A DNA stretch of 64,000 nt from Cohnella sp. OV330 (GTDB taxonomy: Bacteria; Bacillota; Bacilli; Paenibacillales; Paenibacillaceae), in assembly GCF_900112065.1 (NCBI RefSeq), contig NZ_FOKE01000011.1:151219-215218 (forward strand), in the 5' to 3' direction. Positions 49,117 through 56,407 of this stretch are shown piece after piece. How positions within the stretch are numbered: the first letter of the stretch is position 1; each line of letters begins with the position of its first letter. The notes under the pieces were generated by a model. That model saw only the letters and a list, made by a program, of their open reading frames with translations. It did no database searches and was not told the DNA's origin. Made by a program: the position numbers and the translations under genes.

Positions 49117-49288
49117 ACGCACGATGATGCCGAGTAACTCAGCACTGTCACGCGCAACGGCGATACTGTCAGCTATAAGTACAACGGTGTCGGTCTGATG
49201 ACCGAACGAGACTTCTGGGGCAATCCGCTCGCCGCAAACGAGACCATCGACAACCCGTTCGGCTACTCCGGGGAGTACTGGGACGAAC
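49117..49288 (+). pseudogene. Rhs/YD-repeat protein fragment
   Basis: The plus strand encodes STVTRNGDTVSYKYNGVGL then WGNPLAANETIDNPFGYSGE and YWDE, the core-end signature of Rhs/YD-repeat proteins just before the hypervariable tip. A stop codon interrupts the frame at about 49135 and the match ends abruptly at 49288, where the rlmH-like repeat begins. A relic of a polymorphic-toxin locus truncated at the junction. Confidence 0.6.
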
Positions 49289-49309
49289 TACTTGTGATAC
49301 GGTTCCCCT
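49289..49309. other. partial rlmH-end repeat (candidate third attachment scar)
   Basis: These 21 bases are identical to 53547-53567, the 3' end of rlmH, in the same orientation. The left flank is the Rhs fragment, the right flank a dispersed repeat. Because the dispersed-repeat copy at 45.3 kb has a similar sequence here (about 22 of 26 bases), a second origin cannot be excluded. Confidence 0.45.
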
Positions 49310-49375
49310 TAACGGGTCTATCGGCGAAAACAAATGGCGGCCCTGTGGCCGCCAGACTTCGTTATGCTTATACCA
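49307..49375 (-). terminator. dispersed-repeat terminator, copy B
   Basis: TGGCGGCC-CTGT-GGCCGCCA (49335-49354) within the repeat also seen at 10725-10780 and 55727-55790. It lies after the stop of the minus-strand TetR gene. Confidence 0.6.
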
Positions 49376-49387
49376 GCCGCTTGTTTA

Positions 49388-49936
49388 CTAGCCCTCAATC
49401 CCCGCCTCGACCAGCTTCCAGACCGCTTCGAACTCTGCTTTGAAATCCATACGCAGCCAATTGTCAGCATGGGCTGGCGTGGAAAAATAAGAAAATGCCA
49501 TTAAAATGGCATACAGTCGCCCAACTTCCTCAATGCCGCTCGCGGCCTTTAAGCTGTCCACCAAATCGCCGATGTGCCGAGCAACGACAGTCGGATTTTG
49601 ATCGATATAGGCAGTATACAGCTTAAACATCTCAGGCTCACGCACATAAGCCTTATATTTCGATTCACTTAATACCCATAACCATTCGTGCACAATGTCC
49701 TTCTTGGACGAGTACTTATCCGTGTTAAATGGAAAAAGCCGCGCCAGTTCATGATCCAGCCACGACAACGCAAGCTCGGTCCATAACTCTTCCTTGCCCG
49801 AAAAATACTTATAGATCGCCGCATGAGTCGTCCCCAACTCAGAGCCGACTTTTGACAGATTGACTTTCTCCATCCCTTGTTCGACAACCATTCGATGTGC
49901 GGTTTCCATTATGAGTTCTCTGCTTAAATTTTTCAT
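49388..49936 (-). CDS. TetR family transcriptional regulator
   Basis: The 182-residue protein has a TetR HTH (residues ~8-50: IMETAHRMVVEQGMEKVNLS then TTHAAIYKYFSGKEELW) and a helical ligand domain. It is divergent from an SDR gene; an operator with GTTACAA arms overlaps the SDR promoter. It lies in the segment between the rlmH-like repeats at 49.3 and 50.9 kb, so it may be cargo of an island. Confidence 0.85.
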   Translation of the reverse strand: MKNLSRELIMETAHRMVVEQGMEKVNLSKVGSELGTTHAAIYKYFSGKEELWTELALSWLDHELARLFPFNTDKYSSKKDIVHEWLWVLSESKYKAYVREPEMFKLYTAYIDQNPTVVARHIGDLVDSLKAASGIEEVGRLYAILMAFSYFSTPAHADNWLRMDFKAEFEAVWKLVEAGIEG

Positions 49937-49965
49937 GATTTTATTATACCGATTGACACCAACGG

Positions 49966-50004
49966 TTACAACTGTTGACTTTTGTAACTTGCCGCGGTAT
50001 GCTT
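49966..50004 (+). promoter_or_regulatory. SDR promoter with overlapping TetR operator
   Basis: TTGACT (49976-49981) and TATGCT (49999-50004) are 17 bp apart. The inverted repeat GTTACAA-N10-TTGTAAC (49966-49989) covers the -35 box. Confidence 0.65.
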
Positions 50005-50058
50005 AGGTCGTACTCAGGTTACAAATTTTAAAAAACGTAACTAAAAGGAGAATCCTTC

Positions 50059-50814
50059 ATGAAGCTTTCAAATCGTACAATCGTCGTTACAGGCGGCACT
50101 TCGGGCATCGGTCTTGCATTCGCCTTGGATTTGTTGAATCGCGGCAATAAAGTCATCGTGATCGGCCGGAATCAAGCAACCCTCGATCAAGTGACGAACA
50201 AACATAAAGGACTCATCGGACTGCAAGGCGATGTCTCCAATGTGAACTCCGTTCGCGAGATGGCCGCATTCCTTCGTGACCGCTACCCTGAAGTCTCAAT
50301 CCTATTCAACTCGGCGGGTATTATGCGCGCCTTCGAAGTGATGGACAGTGCCCTCGATTTGGAGCGGACTACCGCAGAGGTCGAAACGAACTTAAACGGG
50401 ACCATCTGGATGACGGAGGCGCTGCTCCCGCAATTGGCCAGACAAAACGAAGCGATGATCGTGACCGTAAGCTCCGGTCTTTCCTACGTATCGTCACCCC
50501 TTCATCCCGTTTATTCGGCTACTAAGGCGGGAGTGCATATGTTTACCGACGCACTGCGAATCCAACTCAAGAAATCGAAACCTAACATACACGTGATAGA
50601 GCTTGTCCCACCCCTAGTAGCGGAAACTAATCTTCTGCCAGACATGCAGAGCGGCGGCGGCATTCCCAGCATGAGCCTGGAGACGCTCGTAAAGCGTGGA
50701 ATCCAAGGGATGGAGCATAACAAAAAACGGGTCGTTCCTGGCTTCTCCAAAATTTTGCGCTTTGCGGGGAAATACTTTCCGGATGCACTTTCGAATGCGA
50801 TGGCGCGGGGCTGA
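50059..50814 (+). CDS. short-chain dehydrogenase/reductase (DltE-like)
   Basis: The 251-residue protein is a classical SDR: cofactor motif TGGTSGIG near residue 12, NSAG at ~85, catalytic Ser in VTVSSGLSYVS and the Y-x-x-x-K motif in HPVYSATKAGVH. It reduces or oxidises an unknown substrate with NAD(P)H. The start follows AAAAGGAGAATCCTTC. It is divergent from a TetR gene and probably its target. Confidence 0.85.
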   Translation: MKLSNRTIVVTGGTSGIGLAFALDLLNRGNKVIVIGRNQATLDQVTNKHKGLIGLQGDVSNVNSVREMAAFLRDRYPEVSILFNSAGIMRAFEVMDSALDLERTTAEVETNLNGTIWMTEALLPQLARQNEAMIVTVSSGLSYVSSPLHPVYSATKAGVHMFTDALRIQLKKSKPNIHVIELVPPLVAETNLLPDMQSGGGIPSMSLETLVKRGIQGMEHNKKRVVPGFSKILRFAGKYFPDALSNAMARG

Positions 50815-50855
50815 GGGATTAACCCACACGGGAGGAAAAGCCAAGGAGGAAGGGT

Positions 50856-50996
50856 ATGAATCCGTTCTGCACCCGGCAAGTGGTTAAGGCCAAAAACTTC
50901 GCCCTACTTATGATACGGTTCGGCGTATCATCTATAAAGCGAAATATCTTGAGAAGAAGCTACCTCCTTTATAAAAAATTAAACCCGATATTTTGA
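50856..50996 (+). CDS. possible 46-residue ORF crossing the att-like repeat
   Basis: The strong ribosome site CCAAGGAGGAAGGGT precedes ATG 50856. The frame MNPFCTRQVVKAKNFALLMI... runs through the repeat at 50895-50921 into the island and is basic and hydrophobic. No family is recognised; it may be a chimera created by integration and need not be functional. Confidence 0.25.
   Translation: MNPFCTRQVVKAKNFALLMIRFGVSSIKRNILRRSYLLYKKLNPIF
50895..50921. other. att-like direct repeat (distal end of rlmH island)
   Basis: 27 bp matching 53537-53563 with two differences, same orientation; the complement reads GAACCGTATCATAAGTAG, the rlmH C-terminal codons including stop. It marks the far end of the AT-rich insert. 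Confidence 0.7.
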
Positions 50997-51003
50997 ATAG
51001 TGC

Positions 51004-51037
51004 AAAGGCACACCCACTATATACAGGATGTGCCTTT
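51004..51037. terminator. bidirectional terminator at island end
   Basis: GGCACACCC pairs with GGATGTGCC (one mismatch) around a 10-base loop; TTTTTATT follows on the plus strand and TTT on the minus strand. It ends the two-gene operon of the island. Confidence 0.7.
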
Positions 51038-51046
51038 TTATTACTA

Positions 51047-52240
51047 CTACATGTCTTGTAACATTGTATGTATGGAATAATGAAATATAGGGATAATTTC
51101 CTTAACACTTTGATAGTGTGTTATGTCTAAGCGATTAAACCAACTTTCGCTTTCCCTACGATGAGCAATGGCGTTTCGACATGAATACAGTAATGCACCA
51201 AGTGCTTCTTTACCATTGTATGCGTTTTTGTTCCAAAATGCCATCTGGCCAATCTGTCCACCTAAAATTGTAACAGCATTAGTAATGTGTGTTTGCAGAC
51301 CGTTCCTGTTAACAAATTGTATAAGAGAGTTAAATGAAACATCATCAATATTTCTAATAAATATCTCTCTTGCACATTTTGTCTCTGATGCAATATCCTG
51401 AATCGATTTGCCGAATTTCAGTTGCCTAGGTGTAACAGCAAGGAGACTAGAAATGCTATCATAGATAAGGTCATCATACATATGTTCAACTATGTGCCAA
51501 TACCTAATGATAGCATCGAAAGGATCATGTGCAGAACAAGCAAATCTGAACATCCTTGCTCTTTCAAGATTAAACCTTGGTGTACAATTTACTTCAACAA
51601 GCCCAGGTGTGATCTCAAGTAAATGACAACCTACCTCTAGACTATGACACCAATTGCCTAGCTTTTCAAATGCATGAAGTCCTACGGAGGCAAGGGCTAG
51701 TAAAACACTTTCAATTTCTGATTGATCTTCAGTATAGAACGTTGCATATCCTGTTATTTCAACGAGACTTGCAGTTAAATCGTTAGAGAAGTCAATATTT
51801 TTAATCCATAGTTCTGGGAATGTAAATAGTAACTCTGCAACAATTGGGTCATTATAATTGACAGTCTGATTAACTTCGGCTATCCTTATCCCCCCACTAT
51901 TTTGAAAATTCCAAAATCCTGAAGGAGTTACGCTACCACTATAATTCCAAAGTGGGATTACGATATTACCTTTATACTTAATGCCCTTATGTTGCCAATA
52001 ATTTGATTCAATTGATAAAGCACCCAAATTATCGAGTAGTTGTTTTGGGATAGAGCAGACTTGGGTTCCACTTACATAAACATCAATGGAACCGTTAAGC
52101 CCACTTCTCTGGAAGTACCTGTAGTCATGCATAAAATCGCGAATAGTTTCATTTAATGAAAATCGCCCGCGAAAGACTGACATTTCTGGTAAAGACAATA
52201 AAGTTTTAAAAAGGTTCTGTACCTTGAGGTAATTAATCAT
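51047..52240 (-). CDS. island protein with C-terminal HEPN-like motif
   Basis: The 397-residue protein is not recognised as a whole. The last ~60 residues contain LLYSCRNAIAHRRESESWF, a R-N-x3-H motif as in HEPN-domain ribonucleases and toxins, within predicted helices. The N-terminal and central parts alternate beta strands with helices (SGGIRIAEVNQTVNYNDPIV; LVEITGYATFYTEDQSEIE) and have no visible nucleic-acid-binding or membrane motif. It starts 6 bp after the DGQHR-like gene; its ribosome site AAGGTGAG lies over that gene's stop. The base composition is AT-rich. It is proposed as an RNA-cleaving effector of a two-gene system; this is inference. Confidence 0.6.
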   Translation of the reverse strand: MINYLKVQNLFKTLLSLPEMSVFRGRFSLNETIRDFMHDYRYFQRSGLNGSIDVYVSGTQVCSIPKQLLDNLGALSIESNYWQHKGIKYKGNIVIPLWNYSGSVTPSGFWNFQNSGGIRIAEVNQTVNYNDPIVAELLFTFPELWIKNIDFSNDLTASLVEITGYATFYTEDQSEIESVLLALASVGLHAFEKLGNWCHSLEVGCHLLEITPGLVEVNCTPRFNLERARMFRFACSAHDPFDAIIRYWHIVEHMYDDLIYDSISSLLAVTPRQLKFGKSIQDIASETKCAREIFIRNIDDVSFNSLIQFVNRNGLQTHITNAVTILGGQIGQMAFWNKNAYNGKEALGALLYSCRNAIAHRRESESWFNRLDITHYQSVKEIIPIFHYSIHTMLQDM

Positions 52241-52246
52241 TCAAAC

Positions 52247-53407
52247 TTACTCACCTTCTCGCCTTAATGCCTTGCCCCAGTAATTATCAAATTGAGTAGG
52301 ATCCTGTTCTTCTATATATTCAAGAAATGCACGATAAACTAATCTTCTTTCAAATTCCCCGATTCTTTTAGTTTGTGAACCTTGTTTTATCTCGCTAAAC
52401 ATCCGTAAGAAAAGTGGGTCCTCTAAATCCCCATTTTTAATTTCCTCTAATAGTCCATCGGAAACTAACCGCATATATTCGGATCCATACTTCAAATACC
52501 CTTTTCCCCAAGCTGCACAAATGCCGGTCAGAGTAGGTACCGAAGCAAGAATTGAGTAAGAACCACTATACTCAGGTAACCATTCCCTTATCTTCTCGTA
52601 TTTTTCACATACTGCAAGATCTAGATCGCCTATAATAAATGCAAAGGTTTCAAGTTGATTATTAGTATCATCCAACCTATTAGAATGGCTCTCTAAAAAC
52701 TCAATTCTTTCTAGTCTCTGAGCCACCTCATTTTGCTTATCAATCTCGGGATCACCTTGAATAAATGACATGAACCCCTCGATAACATCAGCAAACTGAT
52801 ATTGTAGTGACTTAACTCTTTTTCTGACTTCTTTACCCTCTTCAAATAACTCCAATTCTGGAATCAGTTCAGAAAGCTTACCCTTTAGTGGGGTGTGCAG
52901 TATCTCCAACTGATGTCTAAGTGTCATAGCTGTTTGTCCAGCATTTAGCGCTACCATTCGATAAAGTAAGGACATCATTGAGATATTGACCCAGAGCTCT
53001 AGTCTTAACTTATTACTTAAAAAAGTATTTAGCTGTTCTTCCTTTAGTTCTGAACGAACCTGTAATAAGCAATTCGTACGCTGAATTCCATCCAGTATAG
53101 ACACTTCCTCTGAATGGATTGGTTTCAGCTTTGTCTCGATCTCCGCTAACGTGTCTTCATAATTTATTTTTTTATCAGAAAGAATCGCTAAGGAGATCGT
53201 TGGAATCGTACACCCTTCTTTTAAATCTTGAATTAATCTTTTGAAGACCTTATTCCTAGAGGGTGGCAATACCCTTCGCTGATAATGACTATTTTTTATC
53301 CGATCACCGCATAACATTAGATAATCTCTGATACTCATCGTAATTGAAATGCTTATAGCGCCTAGCTTTGTATCAAATTGCTTATCGACAACTCTAAGAG
53401 TTTCCAA
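52247..53407 (-). CDS. ParB/DGQHR-like (DndB-type) protein of the island
   Basis: The 386-residue protein begins at TTG 53407 after AGGAGGAAATAGCA. Around residue 105 it reads SILDGIQRTNCLL, similar to the D-G-x-Q-R motif of DGQHR/DndB, DUF262 and ParB-like domains, preceded by YQRRVLPPSRNKVFKRLIQD then LKEGCTIPTISLAI and followed by WVNISMMSLLYRMVALNAGQ, which fits the later strand and helix of that fold. Such domains bind or hydrolyse nucleotides or DNA in modification and defence systems. It is coupled to the HEPN-like gene and may be its regulator, sensor or antitoxin. Confidence 0.6.
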   Translation of the reverse strand: METLRVVDKQFDTKLGAISISITMSIRDYLMLCGDRIKNSHYQRRVLPPSRNKVFKRLIQDLKEGCTIPTISLAILSDKKINYEDTLAEIETKLKPIHSEEVSILDGIQRTNCLLQVRSELKEEQLNTFLSNKLRLELWVNISMMSLLYRMVALNAGQTAMTLRHQLEILHTPLKGKLSELIPELELFEEGKEVRKRVKSLQYQFADVIEGFMSFIQGDPEIDKQNEVAQRLERIEFLESHSNRLDDTNNQLETFAFIIGDLDLAVCEKYEKIREWLPEYSGSYSILASVPTLTGICAAWGKGYLKYGSEYMRLVSDGLLEEIKNGDLEDPLFLRMFSEIKQGSQTKRIGEFERRLVYRAFLEYIEEQDPTQFDNYWGKALRREGE

Positions 53408-53428
53408 TGCTATTTCCTCCTAATCGCC

Positions 53429-53456
53429 TTAGGACTTCCTAATAAAACTAATTATA
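53429..53456 (-). promoter_or_regulatory. promoter and candidate autoregulatory site of island operon
   Basis: Minus-strand extended -10 TGATATAAT (TATAAT = 53451-53456) is followed near the transcription start by the inverted repeat TTAGGA-CT-TCCTAA (53429-53442), placed for autorepression. Confidence 0.5.
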
Positions 53457-53536
53457 TCACCATAGTAGTCAGACTATAACATCTGTCTTTCCAAATATTA
53501 ATAGTAACTTTCATCCATCAACATTATTAAACCTTA

Positions 53537-53563
53537 AATTTCGCCCTACTTGTGATACGGTTC
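53537..53563. other. att-like direct repeat at rlmH 3' end
   Basis: 27 bp spanning the rlmH stop codon (codons for E-P-Y-H-K-stop on the minus strand), repeated at 50895-50921 with 25/27 identity and, for 21 bp, at 49289-49309. This is the position used by staphylococcal SCC elements. Confidence 0.7.
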
Positions 53564-54028
53564 CCCCCGATTAATCTTAAACGCCCGGTACACCTGCTCC
53601 AGCAGCAGCACTCGCATGAGCTGGTGCGGGTAGGTCATACGCCCAAAGCTCAGCTTCTTGTCGGCGCGGGCCAAGACAGCGGGCGAGAGACCGAGCGAGC
53701 CTCCGATGACGAAGGCGACGGCGCCGCCGCCGTAGACGGCTTGGCGGTCCAGGTGCGCGGCGAGCTGCTCGCTGGACCAGGCGTCGCCGTCGATCGCGAG
53801 CGCGACGACGTGCGCGTCGGGCTTGAGCGCGGCGAGGATACGCTCGCCTTCGCGGACGCGGACCTGCTCTTCCTCGGCCGGGCTCATAGCGTCCGGCGTC
53901 TTCTCGTCCGGCAGCTCGCGGATGTCGAGCCTGGCGTAGGCGCCCAGTCTTTTCGAATATTCGGCCACGCCGTCCGACCAATACTTCTCCTTCAGCTTGC
54001 CCACGCATACGATCTGAATTTGCATCAT
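53546..54028 (-). CDS. rlmH: 23S rRNA (pseudouridine-1915-N3)-methyltransferase RlmH
   Basis: The 160-residue protein is RlmH, a SPOUT-fold methyltransferase using S-adenosylmethionine to methylate pseudouridine 1915 of 23S rRNA. The start MMQIQIVCVGKLKEKYW, the cofactor-knot segment VAFVIGGSLGLSPAVL and the end FGRMTYPHQLMRVLLLEQVY then RAFKINRGEPYHK are diagnostic. Its 3' end lies in the att-like repeat; despite the insertion the C-terminus Y-H-K is intact, as in SCC insertions where the gene end is rebuilt. Confidence 0.95.
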   Translation of the reverse strand: MMQIQIVCVGKLKEKYWSDGVAEYSKRLGAYARLDIRELPDEKTPDAMSPAEEEQVRVREGERILAALKPDAHVVALAIDGDAWSSEQLAAHLDRQAVYGGGAVAFVIGGSLGLSPAVLARADKKLSFGRMTYPHQLMRVLLLEQVYRAFKINRGEPYHK

Positions 54029-54110
54029 GATGATCTAACCGTCCTTCCGACCCTCATTCTGTTACCTATAGCTTATCCAATCGGCCGCATGGCCGTACAA
54101 ACGCACTGCG

Positions 54111-54695
54111 TCAGCCTACGGGCGCCAATACTGCCGTAGCCACGGCCAGCACATCCCGCGTCATCGCCTCGGACGTACGTTGACCGGGGTGGCGGCTCCA
54201 CTGCATGGCCGATCCGAATATCCCCCAGCTGATCACTTCCGCTGTCGTCTTGATCTTCCCCTCCGCGACGGGTGCCTGCGGCCCCTCTCTTTTGCGCAGC
54301 CATCGGAGCAGCAGATTCTCGATCTCCTTCTGAATCGCGATCTCGAACATCGGCTCGAACTGGACGTCGCCCGGCGATGAATACTGACGCAGTCGCGCCA
54401 GGAATTCAAACGTGACATGAATCAACGTCTGCAGGTCGTCCATTCCCGTCAGCGCATAAGCAGGCAGGCGCATCTCCGCCACCTTGCGGAACTTGTCGCT
54501 CATCCAGCATGCCAGAAATGCGTATTTATCCTCGAAGTGGGCATAAAAAGTGGCGCGATTGACCGTCGCGTGGGCCGCAATGTCTCGTACCGATATGGAG
54601 TAAATATTTTTCTTCTGCTCGAGCAGATCCATAAAGGATTGCAGCATCAACTGACGCGTCCGCTTCACGCGGGGATCCTCCAGGTTCACTGGCAT
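54111..54695 (-). CDS. TetR family transcriptional regulator
   Basis: The 194-residue protein has a TetR HTH (RVKRTRQLMLQSFMDLLEQK then HATVNRATFYAHFEDKYAFL) with a C-terminal TetR_C-like helical domain. It is divergent from an NmrA-like gene starting 155 bp away. ACTGTACAGT (54810-54819) in the spacer is a candidate operator. Inducer unknown. Confidence 0.85.
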   Translation of the reverse strand: MPVNLEDPRVKRTRQLMLQSFMDLLEQKKNIYSISVRDIAAHATVNRATFYAHFEDKYAFLACWMSDKFRKVAEMRLPAYALTGMDDLQTLIHVTFEFLARLRQYSSPGDVQFEPMFEIAIQKEIENLLLRWLRKREGPQAPVAEGKIKTTAEVISWGIFGSAMQWSRHPGQRTSEAMTRDVLAVATAVLAPVG

Positions 54696-54809
54696 ATTCG
54701 ACTTCTTCCCTTCCGGCGTTCCAAACCGACATTTCGACCTCCGTGTCGGCTTCGCAACGTAATCGCCCGAATGCTGGTTGTTCGGGTTCCGCTTTCCGTT
54801 TACCTTTAC

Positions 54810-54819
54810 ACTGTACAGT
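54810..54819. promoter_or_regulatory. candidate TetR operator
   Basis: The palindrome ACTGTACAGT lies in the promoter of the NmrA-like gene, divergent from the TetR regulator. Confidence 0.4.
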
Positions 54820-54850
54820 CTAGCATAACGATAAAGAAAGGTGATTCAAC

Positions 54851-55714
54851 ATGATTATCGTAACAGGAGCAAGCGGTCAACTCGGAAGAATGACGGTGGA
54901 AAGGCTGCTTGAACGTATTCCGGCCGAACGGCTCGGCGTCAGCGTACGCGATCCGCAGAAGGCGCAGCATCTTCAAGCAAAGGGCGTACGCGTTCGAAAA
55001 GGGGATTTCAGCGACGCCGACAGTCTCGCCTATGCCTTTGAAGGCGCGACCCAAGTGCTGATCGTCTCCTCGGATCGCTTCGGCGAAGCTAGCGTTCAGC
55101 TTCACCGTACGGCGATCGACGCGGCCAAGAAGGCCGGAGCGAGCCGAATTCTGTATACGAGCCACATGGGCTCGTCCCCGTCCTCGCATTTTGCGCCGAT
55201 GATCGATCACGCGGCTACCGAAGAGGCGCTTCAGGCATCCGGTGTCGCCTTCGCCTCGCTGCGCAATGGCTTCTACGCCGCATCGGCGCTGATGCTGCTC
55301 GGCAATGCCCTCACGACCGGCGAGTTGGCCGCCCCCGAGGATGGCCCGGTCTCCTGGACCGCGCACCCGGATCTCGCCGAGGCGGCCGCCATCGCCTTGA
55401 CCGAGCAGCGTCTCGACGGCCTGTCGCCAGGCCTCACCGCGACCGATGCGATCGACCTCGCCGGCATTGCCGCCATCGCTTCGGAATTGACCGGCCGCCG
55501 CATTAAGCGCGTGATCGTTTCCGACGATCAGTATCGGGACACGCTCATCTCGCACGGCGTCCCCGAAGCGCAAGCGAATATGCTGCTCGGCATCTTCCAT
55601 GCCAGCAGGGAAGGGGAATTCGCGGACATCGATCCGACGCTGGGCCAACTGCTCGGCCGCTCGCCGCTTTCCATGCGCGACGTCCTGAAGGCGTCGATCG
55701 ACGCCGCGAAGTGA
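54851..55714 (+). CDS. NmrA-like NAD(P)-binding (SDR-type) protein
   Basis: The 287-residue protein starts MIIVTGASGQLGRMTVERLL (Rossmann motif) and contains ILYTSHMGSSPSSHFAPMID and HAATEEALQASGVAFASLRN, typical of the NmrA/QOR2-like atypical SDR group, which includes quinone oxidoreductases and redox sensors. The ATG follows GAAAGGTGATTCAAC. It is the intact paralog of the frameshifted gene at 19906-20774 and probably controlled by the divergent TetR. Confidence 0.8.
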   Translation: MIIVTGASGQLGRMTVERLLERIPAERLGVSVRDPQKAQHLQAKGVRVRKGDFSDADSLAYAFEGATQVLIVSSDRFGEASVQLHRTAIDAAKKAGASRILYTSHMGSSPSSHFAPMIDHAATEEALQASGVAFASLRNGFYAASALMLLGNALTTGELAAPEDGPVSWTAHPDLAEAAAIALTEQRLDGLSPGLTATDAIDLAGIAAIASELTGRRIKRVIVSDDQYRDTLISHGVPEAQANMLLGIFHASREGEFADIDPTLGQLLGRSPLSMRDVLKASIDAAK

Positions 55715-55726
55715 CCCCGAGCGATT

Positions 55727-55790
55727 GATCGGGTCTATCCGTCAATACAAATGGCGGCCTTGCGGCCGCCATTCTTCGTTATACGCTCAA
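55727..55790 (+). terminator. dispersed-repeat terminator, copy C
   Basis: ATGGCGGCC-TTGC-GGCCGCCAT (55751-55772) after the NmrA-like gene, within sequence (GGGTCTATC..., CTTCGTTATA) shared with copies A and B. Confidence 0.65.
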
Positions 55791-55887
55791 GCTTGTCGTA
55801 TCTTCCACCGCAACAAGAGCCGGCAGCGTCCGGATCTCATAGCACTGAAATGCCGAACTGCCGATGCTCCCTCACGCGGCTTCGTGC

Positions 55888-56385
55888 TTATTCGTCCGAT
55901 CCCGCACGTACCCGCTCGATCAATTCCTTATACGCTTCGTATTCCTTCTCCCACGCCGCCTTGCGCGACTCGACCGTCCTACCGTCCAGCAGCGCGGCGA
56001 TGACATCTAGACACACATGCCAGCCGGCAAGATCGCGCGGCGTATGATCGGTGATCTGCGCGATGCGCTCGATCAGCGCGAGCCGGCAGCCTTCGGGCGT
56101 CTCGGCGAGCTCGAAGCGGACGCGGTCCTCCGCCCACGTATACGCGAGCACGGCGAGCGGCTCGAGCGCGAGAATCTCCATCCGCTCCGCGTTGCCGCCG
56201 CCCATGTCGAACTTGAATGCGCCCCCGACGCGCAGGTCGTCCACGCTCAGCTCGGGAAACCATTTCGCAAGCTGCCCATTATCGGTCAGCATCGCCCAGA
56301 CGGACGCGACCGAGTGGCCCAATACACGCTCAAATCGAGCCTCGTAAGCGCCGCCGTTCTCGATCGATTGGATGACTGCCAACAT
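55888..56385 (-). CDS. SRPBCC (AHSA1-like) domain protein
   Basis: The 165-residue protein matches the AHSA1-like START/SRPBCC fold: ARFERVLGHSVASVWAMLTD then GQLAKWFPELSVDDLRVGG near the N-terminus, VLAYTWAEDRVRFELAET in the middle and the long C-terminal helix. It binds a hydrophobic ligand; the function is unknown. The start follows GAGAGGGGCATACGATC. It is on the same strand as, and just downstream of, the SGNH esterase. Confidence 0.75.
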   Translation of the reverse strand: MLAVIQSIENGGAYEARFERVLGHSVASVWAMLTDNGQLAKWFPELSVDDLRVGGAFKFDMGGGNAERMEILALEPLAVLAYTWAEDRVRFELAETPEGCRLALIERIAQITDHTPRDLAGWHVCLDVIAALLDGRTVESRKAAWEKEYEAYKELIERVRAGSDE

Positions 56386-56407
56386 GATCGTATGCCCCTC
56401 TCCCTTT

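Noticed and set aside
53552..54139. 195-codon plus-strand frame over rlmH
   Set aside because: It is an antisense shadow of the highly conserved rlmH gene in G+C-rich DNA and has no domain pattern.
54806..55648. 280-codon minus-strand frame over the NmrA-like gene
   Set aside because: Antisense shadow; the plus strand has a clear Rossmann protein and ribosome site.
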